The notes beneath the pieces are model-generated. The model saw only the letters and a list, made by a program, of their open reading frames with translations, did not search any database and was not told the origin of the DNA. Source: a virus. Taken from it: a stretch of DNA of 39,113 nucleotides. The stretch lies in the IMG/VR virus record IMGVR_UViG_3300027747_000669, positions 1 to 39,113 of that record, one strand, 5' to 3'. Position numbers and translations under genes: made by a program. Position 1 is the first letter of the stretch, and each line of letters opens with the position of its first letter. Below, one piece after another: positions 30,733-38,176 of this stretch.

Positions 30733-31610
30733 CAGACTGCCACCTCGTGTCCGTACTCATCCTCTGGAATAATATCGCCAGAGTAACCAGCACGCGCATC
30801 GCGTGCAAACATAGCACCATAGGCGTTCTTATCTGATATCTGACAGTTGCCATAGCTAACACTGAGCATTGCATAATCCTTTCCATCGGCTGCGTGTGGA
30901 CCAAAGCGGTTCTTCACTGCAGCAATCTTAAGTTCATTGTACTCAGGGTTGTAGCCCAGTGTAAGAATCAGTGCTGGTAGTTGACTTACCTTGCCGTGAA
31001 TAGCACGCCGTGCTGGTGGCTCAGTAGGTGAACCATACTCTGACTGCTCAGAGACGTGGTGCAATACCAGTACACACGCCTCAGTCTTGCGTGCCATATC
31101 GTGCAGATCCATCATAATTGCACGCAGGCCAGCCCATTCGTTGTCTGTCTCAGCAGCTACATTCATAAGATTATCTATGATGATCAACTCAGGGGCTTGG
31201 CCGTACAACTCGACATAAGCCTTTATCTCCAACTCGATATCATCGAGTGACGGACTGGAATCAAAGACCCACTTGATATGTTTTAATTTATCAAATGCAC
31301 CATCGTAAAAATGTGAGTCAGTCGAAAGGTTCTGCTCCACATTTACTTGGTTATGTCCAGAGGCGTGCGCTGCAGCTCTTAACATTACAGTTGTAGTATC
31401 GGTATCTGCTGAGAAGAACAGCGTTGGTACCTTTGCCTTAACTGCGTAGATAAGTGCAAACATAGATTTACCAGCGTTAGGAGCAGCAGCTACCATACAG
31501 ACCTGTCCCCTACGGAACTTGATCTGCTTCTCTGATAGTGCAACCCACACGTCCGGAAGAGGAGTGGCTTTGGTAAGCACAGTCCCCCACGCACGCTGTA
31601 AATCAAGCAC
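30732..31610 (-). CDS. RecA-fold / DnaB-like helicase ATPase
   Basis: A 292-aa protein. GTG 31610 is chosen because GGAG lies six bases upstream. A TTG four codons earlier lacks it. Walker A is APNAGKS (43-49), Walker B IIIDNL (143-148) and LVLHHVS (181-187) is a RecA-type sensor. It resembles the C-terminal motor of DnaB-type helicases without the N-terminal primase-interaction domain, or the RepA-type hexamers. With the primase pieces downstream it likely unwinds DNA at the phage fork. Confidence 0.85.
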   Translation of the reverse strand: MLDLQRAWGTVLTKATPLPDVWVALSEKQIKFRRGQVCMVAAAPNAGKSMFALIYAVKAKVPTLFFSADTDTTTVMLRAAAHASGHNQVNVEQNLSTDSHFYDGAFDKLKHIKWVFDSSPSLDDIELEIKAYVELYGQAPELIIIDNLMNVAAETDNEWAGLRAIMMDLHDMARKTEACVLVLHHVSEQSEYGSPTEPPARRAIHGKVSQLPALILTLGYNPEYNELKIAAVKNRFGPHAADGKDYAMLSVSYGNCQISDKNAYGAMFARDARAGYSGDIIPEDEYGHEVAV

Positions 31611-31866
31611 AAAATTCTCCAAACGGAAGTACGATATTCTTTTCTTTGCGTATATCTTTTCTTTGGAACTCGGTCAACCCACCCCAAATACCAAAGCGTT
31701 CGTGTCTGATGCCCCAGTCTGCACATTCAGCCTGATGGATACAGCTTCCACAAATAGAGACAATAAGTTTCTTTTCAGGAAATGAACTACTCTGTTCAAC
31801 AGGATAGTACATCTCAGTATCTATGCCCCTACAACGTGGTTCCTCGAATTCCCAAGGACCACGCAT
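31603..31866 (-). CDS. WhiB-family iron-sulfur regulator
   Basis: An 87-aa protein with ATG at 31866. It carries the four invariant cysteines C12, C39, C42 and C48 (C-x26-CxxC-x5-C) and the GIWGG turn at 59-63, followed by a basic patch QRKDIRK that contacts DNA. Wbl proteins bind a 4Fe-4S cluster and region 4 of the host primary sigma factor. Phage versions can repress host whiB genes or control late genes. Their restriction to Actinobacteria and their phages identifies the host phylum. Confidence 0.95.
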   Translation of the reverse strand: MRGPWEFEEPRCRGIDTEMYYPVEQSSSFPEKKLIVSICGSCIHQAECADWGIRHERFGIWGGLTEFQRKDIRKEKNIVLPFGEFCA

Positions 31867-31869
31867 CCG

Positions 31870-32259
31870 CTAACGGACCCAGATAGTCTCGCACTTATCT
31901 AACGCACCCTTGGGTGCTGCACACATATAACCCTGCCAAGGTCCACGTGCTGATGTGCCTGTCTTAAAGGCCATCACGCCGTGCTTACATTGCTTAGTAC
32001 CAGGTGCATCAAACTGTGATGGTGCAGATGGTGCAGCAACTGGTGTTGCTGTGAACTGTGCCTGGATATTCTGTACTGCAGCAGCAGTGGTGTTGCCACC
32101 TGATAGATCATTGGCTGTTGCCTTGATTAACGCAGCAACCATACCTAGGTCATTAAGACCTGTCTCAAGATCCTTTACGTCTGTTGCATAAAGATTGATA
32201 AGAGTTCCATCAGCTAACTTGTAGTTGATTTGGAACTTTGTGTTTTCGTTTGCAGCCAT
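31870..32259 (-). CDS. conserved actinophage protein with C-terminal zinc site
   Basis: A 129-aa protein with ATG at 32259, directly following the Cas4-like gene. The N-terminal half is beta-like (KFQINYKLADGTLINLYATD), then comes an Ala/Thr/Pro-rich linker. The C-terminus shows QCKHGVMAFKTGTSARGPW followed by GYMCAAPKGALDKC, a Cys/His cluster often seen in actinophage proteins next to Cas4 nucleases. The role is unknown; single-strand DNA binding is possible. Confidence 0.75.
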   Translation of the reverse strand: MAANENTKFQINYKLADGTLINLYATDVKDLETGLNDLGMVAALIKATANDLSGGNTTAAAVQNIQAQFTATPVAAPSAPSQFDAPGTKQCKHGVMAFKTGTSARGPWQGYMCAAPKGALDKCETIWVR

Positions 32260-33219
32260 TTACTTTCCTCCGTTTGATTTGATATTTAGTCTTGTAGATT
32301 CTGCACCAACAACCTTGGGTACAAAGCCTAAAAGTTTTTCAACTTCCTTACTGTCAACTGTCTCACGACCCTTAACAGTTGTCCAACTGATTTCTATACC
32401 ACTCGCAGTAGTACCAGTAGCACCCACTAAAGATTCTTTTAAGGAATCTCTTTCTTTCTCCAGCTCTTTAATCTTGCTATCTAACTGTAGATAGTGCAGT
32501 GCGTGCTTGTCAATTTCAACGTCCTCAATCACGACTTCACTAAGGACGATACGTTCTTTCTTAAGACCACCGCAACCCATCTGCTCTGTTGCATCGTAGT
32601 ACTGGCAGTAGTCCTTGCAGAAAGATTGATCCTTCTCAGGTTCAGGTAGCGTAGTAGATGCTTTGACTGCCTCAAGCCAAGCAAATGCTTCTAACGCAAT
32701 CGCTTCATCGTAAGGTTCGGTATGTACCTTGACATCTTTTTCAGCACCATCGCGTGCTATCGCTACAAGGTTAACTGTCTTAACATCGTAACCATTCTTA
32801 GATAGTAGATAGCCATAGACCTGTACCTGCCAACGCTGTTGCTTTGATGGAAAGTAACTAAGGTTCTTAATCTTAGATGTCTTCCAGTCAATGACAGCGC
32901 CGGTGCTTGGTACAAATAAATCTACGTGCGCTTTCATCTCACCATAGGCAACCTCGGTTTCAACCAAGTACTCTTTGCCTTCAGGGTCAATAGCACCGAT
33001 AGCTTCTTCAATGGCTGCGTGGATAGCAGTTCCCATAATCGCTGCGAGCTTTGACTGGTTATCGTTTGTGTGTGGCTGAGCATTGAGTCTGTACCAGACC
33101 TTGCGCTTGCAACCACCAATCTCTGATGGACCAACTTCTGTCTGCTGACTTCTGTCACGACTTTCATCTTTAGAATGCAATACGTGCAGTAGTAATTCCT
33201 TTGGATCTTCTATCGCCAC
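32260..33219 (-). CDS. Cas4-family / RecB-like nuclease
   Basis: A 319-aa protein with GTG start at 33219 and GGAGGG ten bases upstream. GPSEIGGCKRKVWY (30-43) contains the first cluster cysteine C37. GTAIHAAIEEA (63-73), AHVDLF with D100, VIDWKTSK (D111, K113) and QVQVYGYLL make the PD-(D/E)XK nuclease. CKDYC (201-205) and C216 complete a 4Fe-4S-type cysteine set. The last 90 residues form a coiled coil and a beta end. It is likely a 5'-3' exonuclease for recombination. No CRISPR array is present. Confidence 0.9.
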   Translation of the reverse strand: MAIEDPKELLLHVLHSKDESRDRSQQTEVGPSEIGGCKRKVWYRLNAQPHTNDNQSKLAAIMGTAIHAAIEEAIGAIDPEGKEYLVETEVAYGEMKAHVDLFVPSTGAVIDWKTSKIKNLSYFPSKQQRWQVQVYGYLLSKNGYDVKTVNLVAIARDGAEKDVKVHTEPYDEAIALEAFAWLEAVKASTTLPEPEKDQSFCKDYCQYYDATEQMGCGGLKKERIVLSEVVIEDVEIDKHALHYLQLDSKIKELEKERDSLKESLVGATGTTASGIEISWTTVKGRETVDSKEVEKLLGFVPKVVGAESTRLNIKSNGGK

Positions 33220-33317
33220 TTGCGGTCATCCCTCCAGCTTAGCCAGGTATCAAAGCCGTAGGCTCCTACAAATCCCAGTAAAAAACAAATCAAACCAATC
33301 GCAATCAACTCTTTCAT
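33210..33317 (-). CDS. tiny single-pass membrane protein
   Basis: A 35-aa frame beginning MKELIAIGLICFLLGFVGAY and ending WRDDRKWR. AAGGA lies six bases before ATG 33317. Residues 4-20 form one membrane helix with a basic cytoplasmic tail. It overlaps the nuclease start by 10 bp. Function unknown. Confidence 0.7.
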   Translation of the reverse strand: MKELIAIGLICFLLGFVGAYGFDTWLSWRDDRKWR

Positions 33318-33318
33318 T

Positions 33319-33873
33319 TCATATCCTTGTCTGTGCTATCACTTGTATTGGTGGGTGCGTATTGATATCCAGTAAAGATGCAATCCTGACTGCCTCTTCT
33401 GCAACCACACTTGCTGTAATTACCTTATTGTAATTCTTAGGTGGCAAGGAATACAAGTACCCAAGGGCATAATTTCCACCGGAGCCTGCCGAGAATAGGC
33501 CACGCTCAGATGTGTTAAACGATAGGTCGCCACCGATGGAGAACAGGTTTGTGTTGAACGCAATAAGGAATGAGAAGTTCATCTCCTTGTTATCAATCTC
33601 GTAGTTATTTTCTTTGAACGCAGCTGAGATACTAGGCAGTACTTTGCTACCCATAAAGCGCGTTGGCTCTTCACCGCGATATAGCGGTGGCTTCCACGCG
33701 TAGGCAAGGATGTCACCTGGGCGTGAGTCACCAGTAAGACCGAGTAAGTATTTACCAGTGTTGACTATCTTGGGTGTCTCAACGGAAATGATACGTTGAT
33801 CTCCGTCCGTGATTTGCGAGTCAGCCGCAAGAACTACGAAGTCGTTGCCTTGGATTCCTACGAGTGTTGTCAT
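33319..33873 (-). CDS. HslV/proteasome-beta-like N-terminal nucleophile protease
   Basis: A 184-aa protein. I chose ATG 33873 so that Met removal exposes a Thr: MTTLVGIQGNDFVVLAADSQ resembles the start of HslV (MTT...). Counting mature Thr as 1, Asp17 (AADS) and Lys34 (ETPKIV) fit the Thr1/Asp17/Lys33 triad of proteasome-type proteases. LLGLTGDSRPGD is the following loop and SAGSGGNYALGYL matches the GSG strand with the conserved Ser. Family members self-compartmentalise. No ATPase partner is encoded here, so it might use a host ATPase or act alone. It is the first gene of the leftward block. Confidence 0.88.
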   Translation of the reverse strand: MTTLVGIQGNDFVVLAADSQITDGDQRIISVETPKIVNTGKYLLGLTGDSRPGDILAYAWKPPLYRGEEPTRFMGSKVLPSISAAFKENNYEIDNKEMNFSFLIAFNTNLFSIGGDLSFNTSERGLFSAGSGGNYALGYLYSLPPKNYNKVITASVVAEEAVRIASLLDINTHPPIQVIAQTRI

Positions 33874-33881
33874 ACTGGGCA

Positions 33882-33995
33882 TCTTATCACGGCGTGTCGC
33901 AAGACACATACTAGGCATAGGGTGTCTACAATATGAGCCGTAGGCGAATAACAGTAGGCGGCCCTCACGGGCCGAGAGGTAGGAGGCCCGACAGT
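33882..33995. promoter_or_regulatory. divergent control region with GTGTC/GACAC repeats
   Basis: This gap separates the leftward protease gene from the rightward zinc-protein gene. It contains a perfect GTGTC-GCAA-GACAC dyad (33894-33907) and another GTGTC at 33922-33926. TACAAT (33927-33932) could be a rightward -10 box. No good -35 box was found, so the promoters may need an activator. No clear leftward ribosome site precedes the protease start, compatible with leaderless translation. Confidence 0.5.
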
Positions 33996-34259
33996 ATGCG
34001 GCTCCGTCTACCAACCCTGCCAAGATTACGCCATAGGAACCCGCTACAAGGGTTACCAGAGGTCGCAGGAGCCGATTTGCGGGGCTTAGGTCCTATCCAC
34101 GTCTGTACGTGTGGGTCGCAGGTATTTAGCGCTATGGTTTCCTTTGATGACTACGAGCTAGTCTGGTATTTCTTAGATGGAACCTGCGTCAACTGTGGCA
34201 ATCTGGTCAAACTACCCTGCCCTGTAGATCGTGATGAAGCACAGACTTACTGCGATTAA
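33996..34259 (+). CDS. small zinc-ribbon protein
   Basis: An 87-aa protein. ATG 33996 has an excellent AGGAGG site nine bases upstream. A longer frame from 33933 has none. The first 30 residues are Arg/Leu/Pro-rich and unusual. The C-terminal 55 residues look real: HVCTCGSQVFSAMVSFDDYE then FLDGTCVNCGNLVKLPCPVD, a CxC/CxxC zinc ribbon known from actinophages. Another frame over the N-terminal half also looks protein-like, so a frameshift or sequencing error is possible here. Confidence 0.65.
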   Translation: MRLRLPTLPRLRHRNPLQGLPEVAGADLRGLGPIHVCTCGSQVFSAMVSFDDYELVWYFLDGTCVNCGNLVKLPCPVDRDEAQTYCD

Positions 34260-34587
34260 CGAGCAGGACAGGACTGGTATATGCTCAGTCTGTGGTCCTG
34301 TTAGAATCAAACTTAGAGATGCTAAGCGAGAAACCCTTAGCGCCCGATACAAGTGCAAGGCCGTCTACATCAAGGCATACAACAAACTCTTATACCCGTA
34401 CGCAGTCCACAAGAAAGATTACTGTGAGCACTGTGGCTTCAAGCCAGTCCACATCAGTCAGCTTGACGTTGACCACATCAACGGAGACAGATGGGATAAC
34501 AACCCGTCTAACCTACAGACGCTCTGTGCTAACTGCCACCGTCTAAAGACTCATCTTAATAACGACAGCAACTCTGGCATATTTTAG
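34234..34587 (+). CDS. HNH endonuclease
   Basis: A 117-aa protein. ATG 34234 overlaps the previous gene by 26 bp; GTG 34231 is an alternative. CSVC near residue 17 and CEHC at about 64-67, with LDVDHINGDRWDNNPSNLQT and LCANCHRLKT, form the complete ββα-metal HNH motif with two zinc-binding Cys pairs. HNH proteins nick DNA in homing or packaging. It is not adjacent to the terminase, so a homing or free-standing role is as likely as packaging. Confidence 0.92.
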   Translation: MKHRLTAINEQDRTGICSVCGPVRIKLRDAKRETLSARYKCKAVYIKAYNKLLYPYAVHKKDYCEHCGFKPVHISQLDVDHINGDRWDNNPSNLQTLCANCHRLKTHLNNDSNSGIF

Positions 34588-34591
34588 GCAT

Positions 34592-34628
34592 AAAAAATAA
34601 GCCCCCGTCCCGATTAAGGGACGAGGGC
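34592..34628 (-). terminator. rho-independent terminator of the leftward late operon
   Basis: An 11-bp stem (34601-34611 with 34618-34628, one C-A mismatch, GC-rich, loop GATTAA) is followed on the leftward transcript by TTATTTTTTA. It lies between the holin-like gene and the converging HNH gene. It is a textbook terminator for the lysis end of the late operon, and may also slow rightward RNA. Confidence 0.9.
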
Positions 34629-34648
34629 CTTGGCCTCGCAGTCAAACT

Positions 34649-34858
34649 TTACTTGGCTTTAGTCATTGTCAATTCGTGCTTAGGGTTAGCCCAAGCAATA
34701 ATTACTGGAACGATTGCAAGCCATAGCGTATTAGCTGCGTGCTTCCAATCTCCTGCTGAGAAGTCAAGTGGTGACTTTCCGATAACTACTACTGCTGTGA
34801 GAGCGTTACCAACGAACCACTTTGCCCACATATCTAGTACTTTTGTATTGAACTTCAT
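34649..34858 (-). CDS. holin-like membrane protein
   Basis: A 69-aa protein with AAGGAG before ATG 34858. Two hydrophobic stretches, about residues 14-30 (WFVGNALTAVVVIG) and 43-57 (NTLWLAIVPVIIAWA), are separated by a short polar loop, and the C-terminus is charged (HELTMTKAK). Size, two membrane helices and position next to the endolysin fit a holin. The membrane protein at 35365-35637 could share or antagonise the role. Confidence 0.8.
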   Translation of the reverse strand: MKFNTKVLDMWAKWFVGNALTAVVVIGKSPLDFSAGDWKHAANTLWLAIVPVIIAWANPKHELTMTKAK

Positions 34859-34867
34859 TGTATCTCC

Positions 34868-35368
34868 TTAGTCTTTGAACTTCGGTGACCCGAAGCCAAC
34901 AATAAATGCTGTGAGTTTGCGCTTATTATCTTTCTTGTAAGCGCGGATGCGCTCTGCTACTTCTCCACCGTTTGCTTGTGAACCTGATGTCTTATGCTCA
35001 GGTGAAGTATTGCCCTCAATGGTTGTAACAGTCCCATCAAGGTTATCTTTAAGCACAATACCAACGTGCTCTACTGGAGCACCGCCTGGTGCGAAGTCAA
35101 AGAATACTATGTCGCCAGGCTTGGGCTTGGCAGTGGCTGCATTAGACCAACCACCGGTGCCTTGAAACTTTGCTACACCAGCTACTGTACTTACGACATT
35201 TGGGATCTTAAGACCAACCTGATTAGCACACCACATAACAAAACTGCCGCACCAAGGTAGGTAATTCGCTTTAGTAAACGCGCCATATTTTGTCTCATTA
35301 TCCTTTGGTCCTTCAACTGTGCCAATCTCTTTACTGGCTGTTGCTATAAAGTCTGCACGCTGGCTCAT
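34868..35368 (-). CDS. endolysin with CHAP domain
   Basis: A 166-aa protein with GGAG before ATG 35368. The CHAP amidase/endopeptidase core shows LPWCGSFVMWCANQ with nucleophile Cys40, GDIVFF, EHVGIVL with His101 and TTIEGNTS with the third-position Glu/Asn. No separate cell-wall-binding domain is visible; the basic C-terminus (YKKDNKRKLTAF) may provide binding. It would cut peptidoglycan cross-links, reaching the wall through the neighbouring holin. Confidence 0.93.
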   Translation of the reverse strand: MSQRADFIATASKEIGTVEGPKDNETKYGAFTKANYLPWCGSFVMWCANQVGLKIPNVVSTVAGVAKFQGTGGWSNAATAKPKPGDIVFFDFAPGGAPVEHVGIVLKDNLDGTVTTIEGNTSPEHKTSGSQANGGEVAERIRAYKKDNKRKLTAFIVGFGSPKFKD

Positions 35369-35637
35369 TGATTCTCCAACTTAGTCTTAATAATTGCTTG
35401 ATTGATACGCAGTTCAATAGTTTCTCGTTCAATGCGATCAACAGAGTCTTTCATAGATTCACCACCGTTGTTATATAACTGGTACTTAATCTTTTGTAGG
35501 TCATCACATACTGGGGTTAAAGCAATCTCAACTATTGTTTTAATAGCGTGATGAAATGCTTTCCACAACCCGTACAATGCTGCTGTTCCTACGAAGAAGT
35601 AGGCATAGACAATGCCTGACCAATCTGACGGTGACAA
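35365..35637 (-). CDS. small membrane protein of the lysis cassette
   Basis: A 90-aa protein starting at TTG 35637, supported by AGGAG eight bases before it. The 5' part encodes a membrane helix (IVYAYFFVGTAALYGLW, about 9-25), followed by an amphipathic region and a C-terminal coiled coil (VDRIERETIELRINQAI). One membrane span plus coiled coil is the layout of XhlA-type or antiholin-like proteins. ATGA-type overlap with the endolysin gene supports a role in lysis. Confidence 0.72.
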   Translation of the reverse strand: MSPSDWSGIVYAYFFVGTAALYGLWKAFHHAIKTIVEIALTPVCDDLQKIKYQLYNNGGESMKDSVDRIERETIELRINQAIIKTKLENQ

Positions 35638-35647
35638 GATAGTGCTC

Positions 35648-37813
35648 CTATGCCGTTCTTATAGTAATAAGCAATAGACCACCGTATCCGGAGTATCGTT
35701 TATCAGTTGGTGTGCGGTTGATAAAGTCCATCTCTTCAATGAGTCCAAGGTATGACTCACCAGTACGGAAGTCTTCTACCTTGATTAAGTCACCAAGGTT
35801 TTCAAGAGTTTGCATAGTGGTTAAGCGGTCATATGCTGAGTTCTCATAACCAGACGGGTTACTAAACTTATCCATTGCGTGATCGTAGAGTTCTACTGGG
35901 TACTGGATAAGGCGCTGACGCGGTACAGATGGCAGTACTCGTATCTGGTAGCCAGTAAAGAGTGGCCCCTTACTGCTATCAGTAGTAGAGCGATTCATTA
36001 TGAACTTAAAGCCTAGATACTGCTGAGGTGTAGCAGGGTATGAAATACCAATCTGGGTAATGTCTGCGCCTTGGTCAAAGTAACCGATTGAATACTCGTT
36101 GTTGTAGGCATCTACAGAGTAGATAGCAAGTGAGCCATTGATTGATTCATAGCGTGGCTGTAAGAACTTAAAGATTTTATTCTCAAGGGTGTTGTAGCGA
36201 ACAAAGGCAGTACGCATAGTACCTGTAGGTGTCAGGCGTGTAGCTGTCTCAATGTAGTTCTTACCATTGGATACTCCATTGTTTGCTGTACAAAATACTA
36301 GGCGGTCTGTATTGCCTGCAAAGGAACACGATGTTGTGATAAAGCCTGTAGTTGTTGGGTCATACAAGTCCCAAGCGTAGGCAAAGACTAGGTTAGTTCC
36401 AACCTGTTGACCTAGGTTTACGCGAGTCAATCCTGGGTTACCATCAACGCCAGTTGCTGCCCAAAGGTATTGGTTATATCCGGCCACATCGTAGACAGGT
36501 TGATCTGTCTTAAAGAGTAATGGGCCGTAGGCAATAGAACCATCGCTGACTGATACTTCAGCAATACGAAGACCAAGGTTTGTACCAATAGCCATAAAGC
36601 CAAGGTAGTAATAAATCTTATAGACAACTTCTCCTACTGGCAGTTCAGCTGCAGTAATAGCAGATGTCAGCGTAGGCATAGAACCAGATGTGCTCAAGGT
36701 AAACTTTTGGATAGTTGACTGGATGCCGTTAAATCCAGATAGGTAGATAGCAGCGCCGGATGATGTGATGCTGGTGTAGGTAAAGGATGCGTTAGGGTGG
36801 CTATAGACTGCTGTAGGTAGCGCAGTTGCTGATGTAGCAAACTCATAGATTGAGTTGTTAACTGCCATAACCAAACGCTCTTTGGTAAACTCAATGACTG
36901 CGTTAGTAACTACAATACCTGTAGCGTTGAACATCAGGGTAGGCGATACGGTGTCATCATCTGTCAACAACTTCTTAAATACGTGCAGCTTGCTTGTTCC
37001 TGAGACTACGTTAGTTACCCAGTAGGCATAGGTACCATCATCGCAGATGGAATATACTGGGTCTGGTGTAGCATCTTGGAAGTGGGTTAACTTGCCACCA
37101 ATATCAATCTTGTCTACGTCATACTTATCCCAGAGCAATATGGCATCTTGTGTGACAGATCCTGTTGATGCAACTGAGGTCACATTGGCTGCAGTTAAAG
37201 CGTAGGAGATTGTTGTAGCAGCCACTGCTGTCAGCACAAAGGTGCCGTTAAATGTGGAGTCCACGTTATCAACATTGATAGTTGAACCGACAGTAAGTTT
37301 GTGGCTACCAATAGTAAGCGTTGCCACGTTGGAGGTAAGCGCCTTATTGGTGATAGTCCAGTTAGGTCTAATAGATCGAGTAATCTGGAATGGGCGCTTA
37401 TTAGGCTGCAAGTTACCTTCTGTGTAGTGGTAGTTATCCACATCATTAAGAAGGGTTGCCTGACCCTTTTCCCAAATGTTAAGACCCTTGCTGTAGGTGT
37501 ACTGATAGCGCAGGGTTTCATCTTGAGCTGGCTCAAAGAACTTAACGCCTTGACCTAAATGAAAGGTTGACTGTGAGCGTAGCCACCAACCGGTGATTGT
37601 CTGCTCACCAGGTTCGCGGCTCATATCAATCTGTTGCTTACGATACTGGGCAGTTGTACGGCGATAAGGACTTTCGTCACTGGTACTAAGGAAGAACGGG
37701 ATACCACCAAAAGCTACGTCATAAGCAACGGTGCTACCAGCATAGGACTGTGATCCTGCAGGGTTTGACAGAGCATATGGAATTGGCTCGGTGATGTCAC
37801 TGCCGTATGGCAT
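35648..37813 (-). CDS. large tail protein (beta-propeller-like)
   Basis: A 721-aa protein with ATG at 37813. An N-terminal region (GGIPFFLSTSDESPYRRTTA) is followed by long beta-rich repeats such as YSICDDGTYAYWVTNV, LVMAVNNSIYEFAT and YQNYLWAATGVDGNPGL-like segments, each with a strand pattern of propeller blades. A small inserted module at about 155-225 resembles an Ig-like tail domain. The C-terminus (GESYLGLIEEMDFINRTP) looks like a tail-joining domain. I infer a tail nozzle, hub or spike-type virion protein; no enzymatic motif is seen. Confidence 0.7.
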   Translation of the reverse strand: MPYGSDITEPIPYALSNPAGSQSYAGSTVAYDVAFGGIPFFLSTSDESPYRRTTAQYRKQQIDMSREPGEQTITGWWLRSQSTFHLGQGVKFFEPAQDETLRYQYTYSKGLNIWEKGQATLLNDVDNYHYTEGNLQPNKRPFQITRSIRPNWTITNKALTSNVATLTIGSHKLTVGSTINVDNVDSTFNGTFVLTAVAATTISYALTAANVTSVASTGSVTQDAILLWDKYDVDKIDIGGKLTHFQDATPDPVYSICDDGTYAYWVTNVVSGTSKLHVFKKLLTDDDTVSPTLMFNATGIVVTNAVIEFTKERLVMAVNNSIYEFATSATALPTAVYSHPNASFTYTSITSSGAAIYLSGFNGIQSTIQKFTLSTSGSMPTLTSAITAAELPVGEVVYKIYYYLGFMAIGTNLGLRIAEVSVSDGSIAYGPLLFKTDQPVYDVAGYNQYLWAATGVDGNPGLTRVNLGQQVGTNLVFAYAWDLYDPTTTGFITTSCSFAGNTDRLVFCTANNGVSNGKNYIETATRLTPTGTMRTAFVRYNTLENKIFKFLQPRYESINGSLAIYSVDAYNNEYSIGYFDQGADITQIGISYPATPQQYLGFKFIMNRSTTDSSKGPLFTGYQIRVLPSVPRQRLIQYPVELYDHAMDKFSNPSGYENSAYDRLTTMQTLENLGDLIKVEDFRTGESYLGLIEEMDFINRTPTDKRYSGYGGLLLITIRTA

Positions 37814-37914
37814 TACTTCTCCTTAAATTGTTTACGGAATTTCTTATCGCATTCAAGGCACATTCCCTTGATGACAGCGTAGGCAGTGCAGTTAACGATG
37901 GCGCACTTGTACAA
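37813..37914 (-). CDS. tiny zinc-finger protein
   Basis: A 33-aa frame probably starting at TTG 37914 and ending in TAATG with the tail gene. It reads MYKCAIVNCTAYAVIKGMCL and then ECDKKFRKQFKEK. The four cysteines C4, C9, C19 and C22 are arranged as C-x4-C-x9-C-x2-C, a small zinc ribbon. There is no good ribosome site, so translation may be coupled to the gene ending seven bases upstream. Confidence 0.55.
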   Translation of the reverse strand: MYKCAIVNCTAYAVIKGMCLECDKKFRKQFKEK

Positions 37915-37920
37915 GATCAG

Positions 37921-38151
37921 CTACTTAGAAAGCGCTGCAATCTCATCTGCTGTTAAGCCAAGCGCTGTTAACTTTGCTTGCGCTGATGCCTTGGCATCTG
38001 CTGCAGCCTGCGCTGCCGCATCTTCTTCAGCCTTGCGTGCTTCTGCTGCTACGCGGTCTGCTTCCATCTGCGCTACCTCAGCGTCGGTCAATTCAATGAT
38101 TGACTCCACGCCTGTCTCGCAGTTGATTTCTAAGCGGATTGGGTTTGCCAT
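37921..38151 (-). CDS. small coiled-coil tail-region protein
   Basis: A 76-aa protein with ATG at 38151. A short beta part (MANPIRLEINCETGVESIIE) is followed by a long Ala/Glu/Lys coiled coil (AQMEADRVAAEARKAEEDAA) and a short helix (LGLTADEIAALSK). This form is common in phages next to tail-fibre genes, perhaps as fibre assembly factor, but the function is not known. Confidence 0.75.
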   Translation of the reverse strand: MANPIRLEINCETGVESIIELTDAEVAQMEADRVAAEARKAEEDAAAQAAADAKASAQAKLTALGLTADEIAALSK

Positions 38152-38176
38152 AGTTGTTTTCTCCTGAGTTAGATTC

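Noticed and set aside
32260-33219. CRISPR-Cas locus because of the Cas4-like gene
   Set aside because: No repeat-spacer array and no other cas genes are visible. Cas4-like nucleases are common as stand-alone phage recombination enzymes.
33874-34023. 50-residue N-terminal extension of the protease
   Set aside because: The extra residues lie across the divergent promoter region and the opposite-strand gene, lack a ribosome site, and would bury the catalytic Thr. The MTT start matches HslV.
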